The notes under the pieces: generated by a model | Told to the model about the DNA's origin: nothing | The model's database searches: none | Seen by the model: only the letters and a program-made list of their open reading frames with translations | Assembly: GCA_029931535.1 (NCBI GenBank) | Contig: JAQPZY010001670.1 | Coordinates: 7,812,501-7,876,500, forward strand | Source of the DNA: Margaritifera margaritifera | Taxonomy: Eukaryota; Mollusca; Bivalvia; Unionida; Margaritiferidae | Length of the DNA: 64,000 nucleotides | Reading direction: 5' to 3' | Translations under genes and position numbers: made by a program | In this document: positions 40,901-52,900 of the stretch, in pieces | How positions within the stretch are numbered: position 1 is the stretch's first letter | Layout of the letters: the number at the start of each line of letters is the position of its first letter

Positions 40901-43900
40901 CCTCATAATTATCTTGCCTATCAAATTTGTCATTTTGTTCATCTCTATCGCTGACAAAACTGACATTGCTGCCACTCCACCCACCTGTGTGCTGCATCTA
41001 AGAACTGACGAATCATATTTAGCTGCACACACCTTAGACACTTAGACAACTGACTGTATTTTACCATCTATACTCGCATATAATCTGGGTTCAAATGCAA
41101 ACAACACTGACCCTGACCTGCCGTCGCATAATGCACCAGCAGATCAGGGTCTATGTTGTTTGTTCTACTGATTAGTCCTTACAAACTGCATAGACCCAGA
41201 TCTGCCGGCGCATTATGCGACAGCAGATCTGGGTCTATGCAGTTTGCAGTTGGTATAAGCTTATACATGAGTATATACAGTAGCTGAACATCAGTATCTC
41301 AAAAATGTAAGTCCAAATTTGAGGAAATTACAGGTTACACTTAATGTCATTAGCACTAACATCCTGGAAAATTTCAACAAAATCTTTTAAAAATATAAAA
41401 ATAAATATGATAATGAAGTAGGTGGATGAAAAGCACTTTTGCAGTTGGGTCAATGAAAGACACTGAAAGCATGATTTCCTATCTAACGGAGGTGTTTAAG
41501 TGTTTATTTACAAATTCTATGTACAATGGGTTAGTCATAACCCTAATTAACTGATTAAGTCTGCATCAAGTTTAGAGGCAATGGGGAGAAAGAGATAAAC
41601 AACATAAATCTAAAGTCACAAAGGGGCATAACTCCAATAAAACTTGCAACAGAGTGAAAAATCAAAGAAGTCATCTACATGTGCTCTAAACAAGTTGACA
41701 GAATGTTCAATTATTTTATGTAATCACATATGGATATAAATCAGCATTACTCTGCCAGATCTGCAATTATTGCATAAAAATGCAAGATATGTGCCTAGAA
41801 GAAAAGTTGTACACAGAAGAACTGAATAGCATACAAATTTATTGTCTATTTACCTTGCAGATTGGTAAGTGTGTCCAGACCAGATGGAAAGTTGGCCAGT
41901 GTTCTCTGGGTGTTTCTCATGTGTAGTGTTTGGAGGGCAACCAGAGCAGGCAGTTGTCTGGAATGAAGGATGGAAGATAAGAGGGAGCTGATTAAACTGA
42001 ATGTGTATAACATGTCTCATCAAAATTGATGCATTACAGTATTTTACTTAACTTTTTGTGCACTATCCAGCCATAAAAATACTAATTAATTAAATCATAT
42101 ATTTTCATACATATAACTATGTATTTCTCATCAAATCATTTAAATTTTCGTACAAAAAGTTCCATTTAGAAGTTTTACACTAGCTCAAAAGACTGAAAAT
42201 GTTGCCAATTTTTTTTACAAAAAAAAGAATAAGAGATTAAAATTACATACAAGGTGAGTCTTTTTTGTTTTTTATCTTTGAATTATTTGTAAACCTCGTA
42301 TTTTGAGGTGTTATAATTGAAGAGAGGTTCCTGTTTCAAACAGCTTAGAAAATACACCAAGGTATGATTTAGATATGTCCAATGACCAAAGTATTGTTTT
42401 GCTAAGCATACCGTATTTTGGTGTGTATAACGCACACCGATGTATAACGCGCACCCCGATTTTCGACCTAAAATAAGTGGAAAAAACGTAGTTCTGCCAT
42501 ATAACGTGCATGTGATATAATACATTTTAAAATCGTGACTACCGGTATTTCGCTCCGTTTTCATAGTGCAACAACACTCGGTCATTTTGGATAGTGAATG
42601 AAAAAGTGGCAATATTGAAATTGTATCTTTCCAATTTTATGGTTGGCCCTTAAAAGGGACCTTTAAAGGTTCATCTAGTTGATCGAGTTCAATCTATTGC
42701 ATCAAATCCCTCAAATTCCTTTTTGTCGTCATCACTCTCAAAAAGTCGCTGTATGTCCTCGTCTGTCATCATTCCTGGTGTTGCTGCATAATAGCTTTCA
42801 TTGTCATCTTTGTCCTCGCTCTTTGAGTGGTCTTCACGCTTGGCATTGTCCTCCCACAAGATGTCATCCTCTGTGCCATCCATTTTATTTGAGATGTAGC
42901 ACTTTTTGAAGGCATGGATGATGATGCTTGGATCTAGCTCGGCCCATGCATCCACAACCCACTGGCAGCTCTGTTACCATGTGCTTCTGCATAGGCAATG
43001 ATGGTTAGCTTGTCTTTCGCATTGTACGAATTTCTTATACGACCTATGTTGATACTTTGACTATATCCGTTCAGATTCAAGATCGAACACAATATGCTAT
43101 GTGAAAGTTTAGGTCCAGTATTTATACTTATTTGGATTATCATGACACCTCTAAAATATATCCCCATGTTCAAGCTAGAATGTACCAAGACAACGCATTG
43201 TAATTATGTTTGGCCCATCAAAGCTTTAGTCGGTGCTGATTAGCTTTAAAAAACACATGCTGAGTCAATTAAACACTGCTCACTGTATTGTAACAAAGAA
43301 GTACCGTATCAAATACTGTTGTTTAAAATGAGAAATAAAACAAAGAAACAAGTTTATTTTATGCAGAAAAGTAAATACATTGCAAATTTACCTAGACAAA
43401 GCAATGTGACTATGTTTAGCACATCAAAGCTTTAGTCGGTGCCAAGTACCTTGAAAAGACCACACTGAGTCAATGAAGCACTGATCACCGTTAAAAACAC
43501 CACGCTAAATCAATTAAATATTGCTCACCGAGACAAAGCATTGTAACTATGTTGAGCGCATCAAAGCTTACCGGGCACTGATTACCATGAAAAGACCACA
43601 CTGAGTCAATGAAGCATTGATCACTGTATAGTCACAAAGATATCTCAAAATACTATGATTTAAGATGAGAAATAAAACTAAGAAACAAGTTTATTTTCCA
43701 AAGAAAAAAAAAAAGTTTTCCTACTTCATACATTAACGCCGTGTCAGTGTTACCATAACAGGCTAACCGTAGTCACGCAAAAAATGAGAACATTAACACT
43801 GCTTGAATTATAAATATTATATTTAAATTCAGACACGAATAAATGAAGACAAAATTAATTAGTTCCACAGTTATCGAATATTGAACATTTGAAAAATATT

Positions 43901-46900
43901 TTCCGACTTCATACATTAATTGATTACTTTGTTTCACAACGTGTCAGTGTTACCATAACAAAGAAACTGTAGTCGCAAAAAATATGTCCCCTAAAGGTGC
44001 CTCTGATGAGAACATTAACACTGCTTGAATTCTACACATTTTATATTTCAATTCAACCAAGAATAAATGAAGAAAAAATGTATCAGATCAACAGTTAGGG
44101 AATACTGAACATTTAAGGAACAGGTACGGTAATCCTCACAGTGGTATTTGTTCCGCTCCAATGCGGCACTTTGCACAGCTTTTGAACAAGTTGCCAGTCG
44201 TTATGTACATGTATTTCGGGTCGAGGCACAGAACAAAACGCTACACAGTGATGTGAAATGAAACCAGTTTATTAACATAAGCAATCAAAGAACAAGACTA
44301 TCAAGGTTTGTAAGCATTATTTATTTCTTTAATAAGTACCGGTAAACAATTTAGTTACAATGCAATGTGCAACGGATTTAATATTTCACAAGGAGTGAAT
44401 GTGACACATGTAGGCAGCTATAGTGACTTCATCCTCTCGTCAGATCGACCTGGAAAAAATCTTTTTTTTTTAGTTCTTGTATAAAACGCACACCCCCAAC
44501 TTAAGATAATAAAATTAGGTGAAAAAACTGCGCATTATACACAGCTACATACGGTATGTTATAAATGGTGATTAACTTTGTGTATGTTTTTAATTAAGGC
44601 ATCAAATAATGAAATAGGAGATTAAGAAATAAAAGAATCACCATTTATAATCAAGCAGAAAGGTCTCTGATCATTTCATTTTATTCTTTTTTTTTTTACC
44701 AATTTGATGTTTTATATTTGAATCAAAAAGAGAAGTTCACGTTTGAAACAGCTTCAAAAAAATATTGATGTACCATTTATTTATGTCAAACAACCAATGT
44801 ACTGCATGTGGAGTACATGTTTGATATAAGTTCATATAAAAAATGTAACTATTTGTTGATTCAATTAAAGTTACGGAATTACCAGTTAACTTTGCATACA
44901 TTTTTAATTGAGGATGATTAAAAAATAGAGAAATAATCATGATTTGTAATCAAGCAGAAAGGCCTTTGCTCATTTCATTCTGAATGGGTAATTGTTATGT
45001 TAATTGAGAATCTACTCTCATTCATTAAGCCTTCCTCCTCTGTCATCTTTATCAGCATGACAATATAATGATTGATGTGTATGATCTCTTGTTTTCATTA
45101 CAATATCGACTGTTGTTCATTAACTGGACAATGGCTTTTACAGCACATAATTCTTAAATAATATCATTAATAAGTGCTCTTTATTAAGTTGGTCATTGTA
45201 ACAAAGCACCACATGCATTTTAAAACAAGTTTGTAAGCCATCTGATGTTTTCTTATCCAGTAAAAATGATATCTCAGTACATGCCAAAATGAAGATCATG
45301 GAGGAATTTGATGACCATTTAATTGTAAAAATTGATAAAACACCCGTGTATTTTGACTTTGTACCTGGGAAGATTACTGATAGCATTGGGATGAGAGAGG
45401 TGCGGATTATAGGTACTGGCAGTGACAAGAACCATTTAACTTGTCTATTGACATGCCTAGTGTCTGGTGACTTGTTAGCACACATGATTATCTTTTGGGC
45501 AACAAGAGAATAAAAGAATGTAAATGTCCCAAAGGGAGTTATAAGATGCAACAAAAGCCTGGATGGATGAACACCTCATCTTGGAATATACTGATGAAAT
45601 GTGGAAAATTCACATGAAATGCTCACCTTTTCTCCTTGTGTTAGATTGATTCTGTAGCTATCTGACTGATACAGTTAAAAAATCAAAGAAACAATCTAGA
45701 ACAACAATGGGAGTAATCCATTGGCAGATGCACAAGTAAACTTCAGCCACTGGATATGTATCTCAATAAACCATTCAAAGGACTGCTGCAGAGAAAATGG
45801 CCAGCCTACATGAAAGACCTGACTTCCAAAAGTGTTGCAACCCAGGAGCTAGGCAAGGAGACAAACAAAAATTCCAGTCCCTCCAAAGCAGCAGATGACT
45901 GACTGAAACTATGAAGCCACTGTAGATTTAAAAAGTAATAAGAAACAATCAGCAGCAGCTTCAAAGTTACTGAACTTTCAACTGCAAATATTTCCAGTGT
46001 AAAAGGAATGATAATGCAGCTCCATTGGAAAGACTCTCTAGCAACTATGACGATGAATATTTTGAAGGCTTTGAACCAGGAGATTTGTAGAACTCTTGAA
46101 CATTCAGAATTTTTCAGTACACAGGAATTGTGTAGAGATCTGACATGGTTTTTATTGCATTTCTTGTTTATGAATTTATTGTTGGATCTCAAAGTATTTG
46201 CTTGTGGATGAAAACATTTTGTTTATAATATATAAATACTTCTACATACATGTGTTTTTGTCATTCTCTCTCTCTCTCTCTCTCCAGACATTGGCTGTTA
46301 AATGCTTTTTTCATTCATATTTATTTTGAATGGCAAAAATCACATTTTCAACCAATAGTTTGATCCCATCTGTGGGCCTCTTACACCAATCCAGCCTTGA
46401 ACACAATTACATGGGCAGTAAATTCCCTGATAAAGTTTTTGGTTTCAGTCCTTGAACAGAACTACATAGACAGCAAAATGCCCTGATAAAGTTCTTGGTT
46501 TCAGTCATTGACTCCTGGGCTGAAATTTCCAAGAGTCATAATTTGAAGACCAAGACTCAAAATCTTAAACCTGAGAGTCATGAGAACGACATGGATAAAG
46601 AAAACATACTTTTAAAACTCATTTACATTTATTGTCAAGCACAGAAAGCATCAAAGAGTCTTCTTTAATACACAAACAGCACAATAATAATATAAAATAT
46701 CAACAGAACAAAAGGAAATTAACATCACATATTACACTGAAATGCAATATTTATAAACCACCATAGAAAATATCTGGTATTACTGATAATGGGTTAGCAC
46801 AAGTTTTGCTTCAAACAGCATAATCTGTATATCACTCCTGACAAGGCAATATTCTAAGAACACTCATTGATTTTCTTCAACGCATCCCTGAATTTTTTGT

Positions 46901-49900
46901 GTGCATTTTTAATGTCTTCTTTCTGTTTCTTACAACCATGTTCATTTTCACAGTCTGAGTCAGTATAATGTTGATGTTTCCCTCCAAAATAAGTTAAATT
47001 ATTCCTCTGAGCCATGGTATTTATATGTAATACTTAAATTTGAAAATCGAATTTGATATAACACGATGTTGCACAATCAATGATGTACAAAGTGTAACAG
47101 TAATGTTAAAAAAATGATCAAATAGAAAACAATTCACTTATATACCAGAAGCACGACCGATCAGTAGAGAATCAACTGAAATCATTCATTACAAAAAGGG
47201 TTTTTGCAGATAGTACAGCATCATCAAAACAAATGTTATTTTCCCCAATCAATTCTCTTTGAATTCCATCTGCCATTTTTAATTTCAAGTCATCAAGACC
47301 AATTCACCGTCTTACTTTATGAAGAGGTGTTACATTCCAATTATCTCAATCAGCATCACTCAAACAATTAGTTTATCTTCTCAAAACAAAAGATCAAAGT
47401 TGACATTGATATCAATTATTAGACAATCCCACACAACTTACAACTTCTCATAATAATTGATTAGTGGGTCACACAGGTACATAAGTATGGTCATTCAAAC
47501 AGCAAGAATGTCCAAGGTTATAATATAGCATTTGATGCTTAAGGCAAAATTTAAGAGAATCAAACTGACGCATAGAGCAGAATGCACATGCATCAATTTC
47601 AGGTCAAATATGAAATTCACGCATCACAATCGAGGAGTATGGGTCAGTGGGAAACACTTAAGGTTATTTCATCTAACTCTCTACCTCCCTCTCTCATACA
47701 CACATGCATTCACTAAACACAACAAAAGTCTGATCGAGTTCTTTTATTTTTTATTGTAATTTGATATTGAGGCTACTGTTGCTGTAAGAATATAAGTTTC
47801 ACATAACTTTGGCAACAGGGGCTCATATTGTTGCTTACAATTTACCTATAAATAATACATGTACAATATTATAGCATCAAATGCTGAAGAGGAATTGACA
47901 TTCTGCCAGTAGGATATAACTGCAAGAAGGTTCGGAGAGTGTATCCATGTTATGATTGGGTAAGTATTATCAAAGAAACATATTTTACTCTAACAATTAG
48001 TTTCTTCTTCAAATATGTTACTGATCATAATATTCTAGGAGGTGGGTGGAGTTACATTCCCTTACCCTAAAGAAGGCCCATCTCTGGACCCCCAAGGTAT
48101 GTGAGGTAGCTGCCAACTGAAGAGAAATAGGCTGGAGTAGTGACTCCATATGCCCAGACGTGGCCGACTGGGAAAATCCCCCCGCCCTGCAAGTCCAGTG
48201 AAGTTGATAGGCCACACCACTGAGAAGCTACCTAATGGCTGTAAAGGTCTCCTACCATTTAAAACTGAGCCTTTTGGGATGAAATATCTCAGAGGTAACA
48301 TTCACAGACAGTCATCTCTGTCCTCCATCCCACAGCATGTATAATGTCTGTTAAGGAACAGTTGCGGTCAAATGCTCTGATCATGGTGAATGTCCTAATC
48401 TCATGAGTCAAAATAAGCAATAACTTCATTTGATCTTGAGTTAGTTCACCACATACAAAGGGCAAAAAACCCATCCAATCCAAAATAGTAGAACCTGACT
48501 ATGATATCGACCTTTCCCTCTTTCAAAGGTATAAATAAGCAAGATCTACCACTTCACAGTGGCTCAGTTCATTTCAGGTGCCACTTCAAAACCCCTGTAG
48601 ATGACCCTGAAACGAAGGTCTAACAATGACAGGGTTTCACCACAAATGACTGATTTTCCATGAATAGTGGCCTGTACTCAGTAATGAAAGCAGGGGCTAT
48701 CATGAGTGAAGTAGACTGTAGGATCCATTGATCATCAGAGGAAAGTCTTTCCCATTCCATGGCAAAGTGACTGTGTCTTCCCCCCACTAGGATATGTGAC
48801 AAGGGCAGCATGAGCATGTCATCATTTCTTTTGGGAAGGAGGTTGGCATGGAGAGAAACTTGGGCAAAAACATTCCTCCTCTCTGTTTCTTCTTGTTGTT
48901 GGCCCCATCTTGCTTTTGAATGTATATAGGGCTTAGTGCCCTAGGGGTGGGGTGGGGGGAGGTCATTCATGTTTCTCTGCTCTCTGTTCTGGAAAGGTTG
49001 ATGAGGTCTCTGATGCTGGGCATGTGCAAGATGTGTCTCCTTTGAGGGATGCTTATGGACTTCCTCCATCTGACCACTTAGGAGCAGGTTCGATGACAAT
49101 GACTGTGATCGGAGAGTGGCCTTATGATGTTCTTTGATGAGTGGAAGTGGAGAACCATGCATCTCTTTCTGCAACTTGTTGATTCCCAGCTTGTTCAGTA
49201 CATGCACAATTTGCAAAACTGATTCCCAAGAGTGGCCAGCAGGCATAACAGTGCATGAAGCTAGGCTATTTTCTGCTTGCTGGAAGACTGACATGGATAC
49301 CAGGTCAAGCATCGAGCCTATTGCAATGACGTTCTGGACTAACTGTTAAGTTTCAATGAAGTGTTTCGATCCATCCGTACTGAAGGTCTTGATATGCCCA
49401 GGTCTCTGTGGATGGCTGGGATTTCTGTATGAAACAGGTGTATGTCCTATACTATGCTTTGGTCAAATTGGATGGCAATCATTGTTGTGAAAAGAAAGCT
49501 ATGTTGACACTCGGATCTTGTAATTGCCTTTCTAAACAACGTAGTAAGTCTGCCACTCTAATAGATGGTGGTAAATACTTGAACGTGGGGTGGTCATTCT
49601 TTACCAGGAGGCCAAATGATGCTGGGATTTTATTCACCACTGATGGAACAGGAGGAGGTTGGCAAAATTCAGGTGGTAGCAGGCCAAAAACTTCCTTGAT
49701 TGATACACAGAAGGTTGAGTCTTCTCTAGTCATCACTGGGTCAAGTAAAGATGATGGAGCTTGTGAGTGTGATTCATTCTATTGTAAAGAGTGGGATGAT
49801 GCAGATGCCAACTGCAATAACTGAGATGGCATTGGAAAGTCTGCCAAGACTGAATGCAAACCATGCTTGAGGTCCATCCAGAATGTGATCTTGCAACCTG

Positions 49901-52900
49901 AAGACGATTGATGACTGTATCGTGCATGGTCCGGGCATCTGAGACTGAAACCTTGCTGTAGCTGGATACTGTAATAATAAGTCATGACAGGCCATCCTGT
50001 AGACATTCGAAGTTGGTCGGTGATGGCACTGTAATGATCAGAATCTGTAAAAGCACCAGGCCTAGTTGGGTCTATCACAGGTATGGACTGCTTCATGGCT
50101 ACACCCTGCCCTGGGTTCTTCATAGAAACTGGGTATTATGGCACTAAACTGCCAATAATGTTACATCAGTCCATCATGGCACTAAACTGGGTGGATTTTA
50201 CCAGATGAGTGCCTTAATTCTGCTAATGGGACAAGATGGGTGATATTGGATCACCATGAGTAGTCCCCTCAGGCATAGATGTAGGCTTGATCAGCTTCAG
50301 TATTGACAATGAGCGATCTATATCTGTGTCAGGTTCATGATGCTGGGACAGTGAAGGACTTGACTGCATCAGGTGAGGCTGTATCTGAGCTGGTGCTGAC
50401 CACTGTCAATCTGCCTCACATGTGATAGGAAGTGTTGATGATCTGTCATACAAATTCAGTATTAGACCTAACAGTACTGTCGGAAACATCTTTTGCTCAG
50501 ATTGAGGAGGTGCATGAGGAGCTTGGGCTGTATGTGACACTTTGGTTCACCTCCTTTTCTTTACTACCAGAGTGCTTTGCTTCCATAAGGAAATTACTCA
50601 CTTAGGTGGCATCTGTGGCTATGCTAATGACTCTCTCCTCTTTGATGGTACATTTATTTGCCTTAGATCATGTTTGCCTGGCCAAAACTGAAGTCCACTG
50701 ACTTTCCATCCAGCATGTGCAAATTTCAAATGTATGTCCTGAGTCACATTCCAGGCATGTTATACAAGTACAGTCCACCAGTTTAAACCACTTGCATTGA
50801 GTGCACTTTGTCCTGCACCTAATGACACCTGTAAATACAGAGCTAATAGATAGCATATACAGGTGAAATTAGTCAAGCATTGACTAACTTACTGAGAAAT
50901 GGATGCTAGTGAACAATATAAATGACTACATAAATTATCTACATGACCCTATGGTCTGTAATTACTGACTCAGTGACAGAAAAGTGTCATATAAACTTAC
51001 CATGAATTGGACACTAATAAACAAATAAATGTCTATAGGAATTGTCTGTACAACCATTCCAGAGATGCTGCCAGAAATTTTCTTAAGAGGGGGAGGTCCC
51101 CCACACCTACCAACTGAGGGGGGGGGGGGGGGGTCATCGGGGGAGGGGGGCAAGGGTAAACTAAGCTGAATAGTAGATGATGGGTGACAACATTATTATA
51201 AGGTGTAGAAACACCTAATTTAAAACAAGCATTTAATGATTTTGTATCACTTCTTTGACAATAAATGTATAAGGTAGCTGCATACCTAATTGTTGCTCAG
51301 CTGGTAAATATTCTTCTTTGTTTCTTATCACTGCCCTTCAAATGTGGCTTTGCAAACTGAAAATAATTTACTGGACCACACACATCTGTATAGTCATCAG
51401 TTTATTTATTGTTTCAGATGTTAGCCCAATGGCCTTTGAAACTCTATCACTGTAGTAGGAAAATGTCAGAATATCTTAGAGAAAAAAAATGGGGAAAAAA
51501 AATACTTAATCCGAATTATATATCTTTATATGACTTTATTTTGTTTTGTTCTCAGATATTCTGACATTTTCTTACTACAGTGATAGAGTTTAAAGGTCTG
51601 TGGTTACCCTATTTCGCCGAGTAGTGTAAATTTTGCTTTGAGAACTGAATCACCTTTCACAATCAGTTTTTCGTAAAGGCAAGAACTGCTGCAATTATGA
51701 CCAGTCTGAATATTTTCGGGAACTGGTTTTCAGGTATCCAAAACACAATTTTCCACAATTCAGGCATGTTGTTCCTTGGATATTTCTGTCGATGTATCAG
51801 AATTTCTGCATGGCCTAAACCGTAGTAAACTACATCATGCCGGTTATTTCTGTATCACAGCTTTCTGCGCTATGTTCAGTTGGCAACAAACCGTCAGATA
51901 TTTCATCCTCCCTAGTTTCATCCTTAACAGATGATCTTTCCATCTCGCTGAGTTTCCTAAAGAAATCAGTTATATTTTGTTTCAACATAACACACTACTG
52001 TCGCGCTTTAGACATTTCGATCGATGGATCAATTTACTACACAGCACCAGGAAACAATTCAATCGGAATACCTCCATAGTTCTGCAATACTCCAACAGAT
52101 CTCCATCATAAAGGTGCTTGTATTCAAACAATATTCTCCATAGATATAGGATTAATTGAGATCATGGAGAAAAGTCAAAAAAGACGATCTGATCATCCTA
52201 ATTAAAAAACAAAAAATAAAAAAGTCACGCATTGGGTTCGAGAAATCGCGGGAAGCACAGATAACTTGCGCGATCTTTCCCCCATTGGCTTTTAAAAGTT
52301 GCGTGACTCTCTATCACTTTTGCGAGAAACCCGCGATCCCGCGGCCTGGCAGCATCTCTGCCATTCTGGTCTGTTAATTCTCAGTTAGTGACTACAAACA
52401 CATAATAGGTCACTACACATTATTAAATCAATACTAGTGACCAGGTATAACAAAACTGTGCCAACATGTGTCTCATAGGACGAGGTTGTTATTCTCGTCC
52501 CACATAGTTGGTTTTGTGTACAGATCCCCGTCATCACATCTGATTGGTGTGAATATTTTGAACTTCAAATAGATAAAATTACAGGTGAAGAAAAGGATTT
52601 TTTACATTCTTGGTGATATAAACAGAGACCTTTTCAATGATCAAATAAAAATGAATTGGATGGATTTTATTGCTTCTTTTGGTATGGGGCAACTGATAAA
52701 TGAACCCACTAGAGTAACATCTACCTCTAAAACACTTATAGACTATTTTTATACCAATACAAAAGAAGTATTGGTTTCTAGTTTACATGACCACTTTTCA
52801 ATTTTTCTAACACGTAAAATCAAAAGCAAATCAAAGAAAAATAATATCCATAAATTCATTACTTATAGATCTTTTCAAAACTTTAATACCGTTAAATTTA

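Larger units (their letters stand above)
42283..45005. repeat. ~270-bp tandem duplication, first copy split by the pogo insertion
   Basis: 42300-42410 (tttcaaacagctt, tgtccaatgacc) matches 44725-44820. 44560-44690 (ttttaattaagg, aatcaagcagaaagg) matches 44885-44985. The pogo element at 42411-44554 therefore inserted into the left copy after the duplication. Confidence 0.65.
51060..52360 (-). mobile_element. 1.3-kb DNA transposon with 15-bp TIRs in the DIRS leader
   Basis: The ends 'cagagatgctgccag' (51060) and 'ctggcagcatctctg' (ending 52360) are exact inverted repeats. The direct repeat CCATTC flanks it (51054-51059 and 52361-52366). Its right part (52180-52350) is CpG-rich, and it contains a G-run (~51117-51147) and a nested MITE. 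Class uncertain: the ends look hAT-like, but the direct repeat is 6 bp, not 8. Confidence 0.75.

Noticed and set aside
46266..46285. Polypyrimidine tract as a splice signal
   Set aside because: A plain (TC)n microsatellite with no adjoining conserved exon; also on the wrong strand for FLII.
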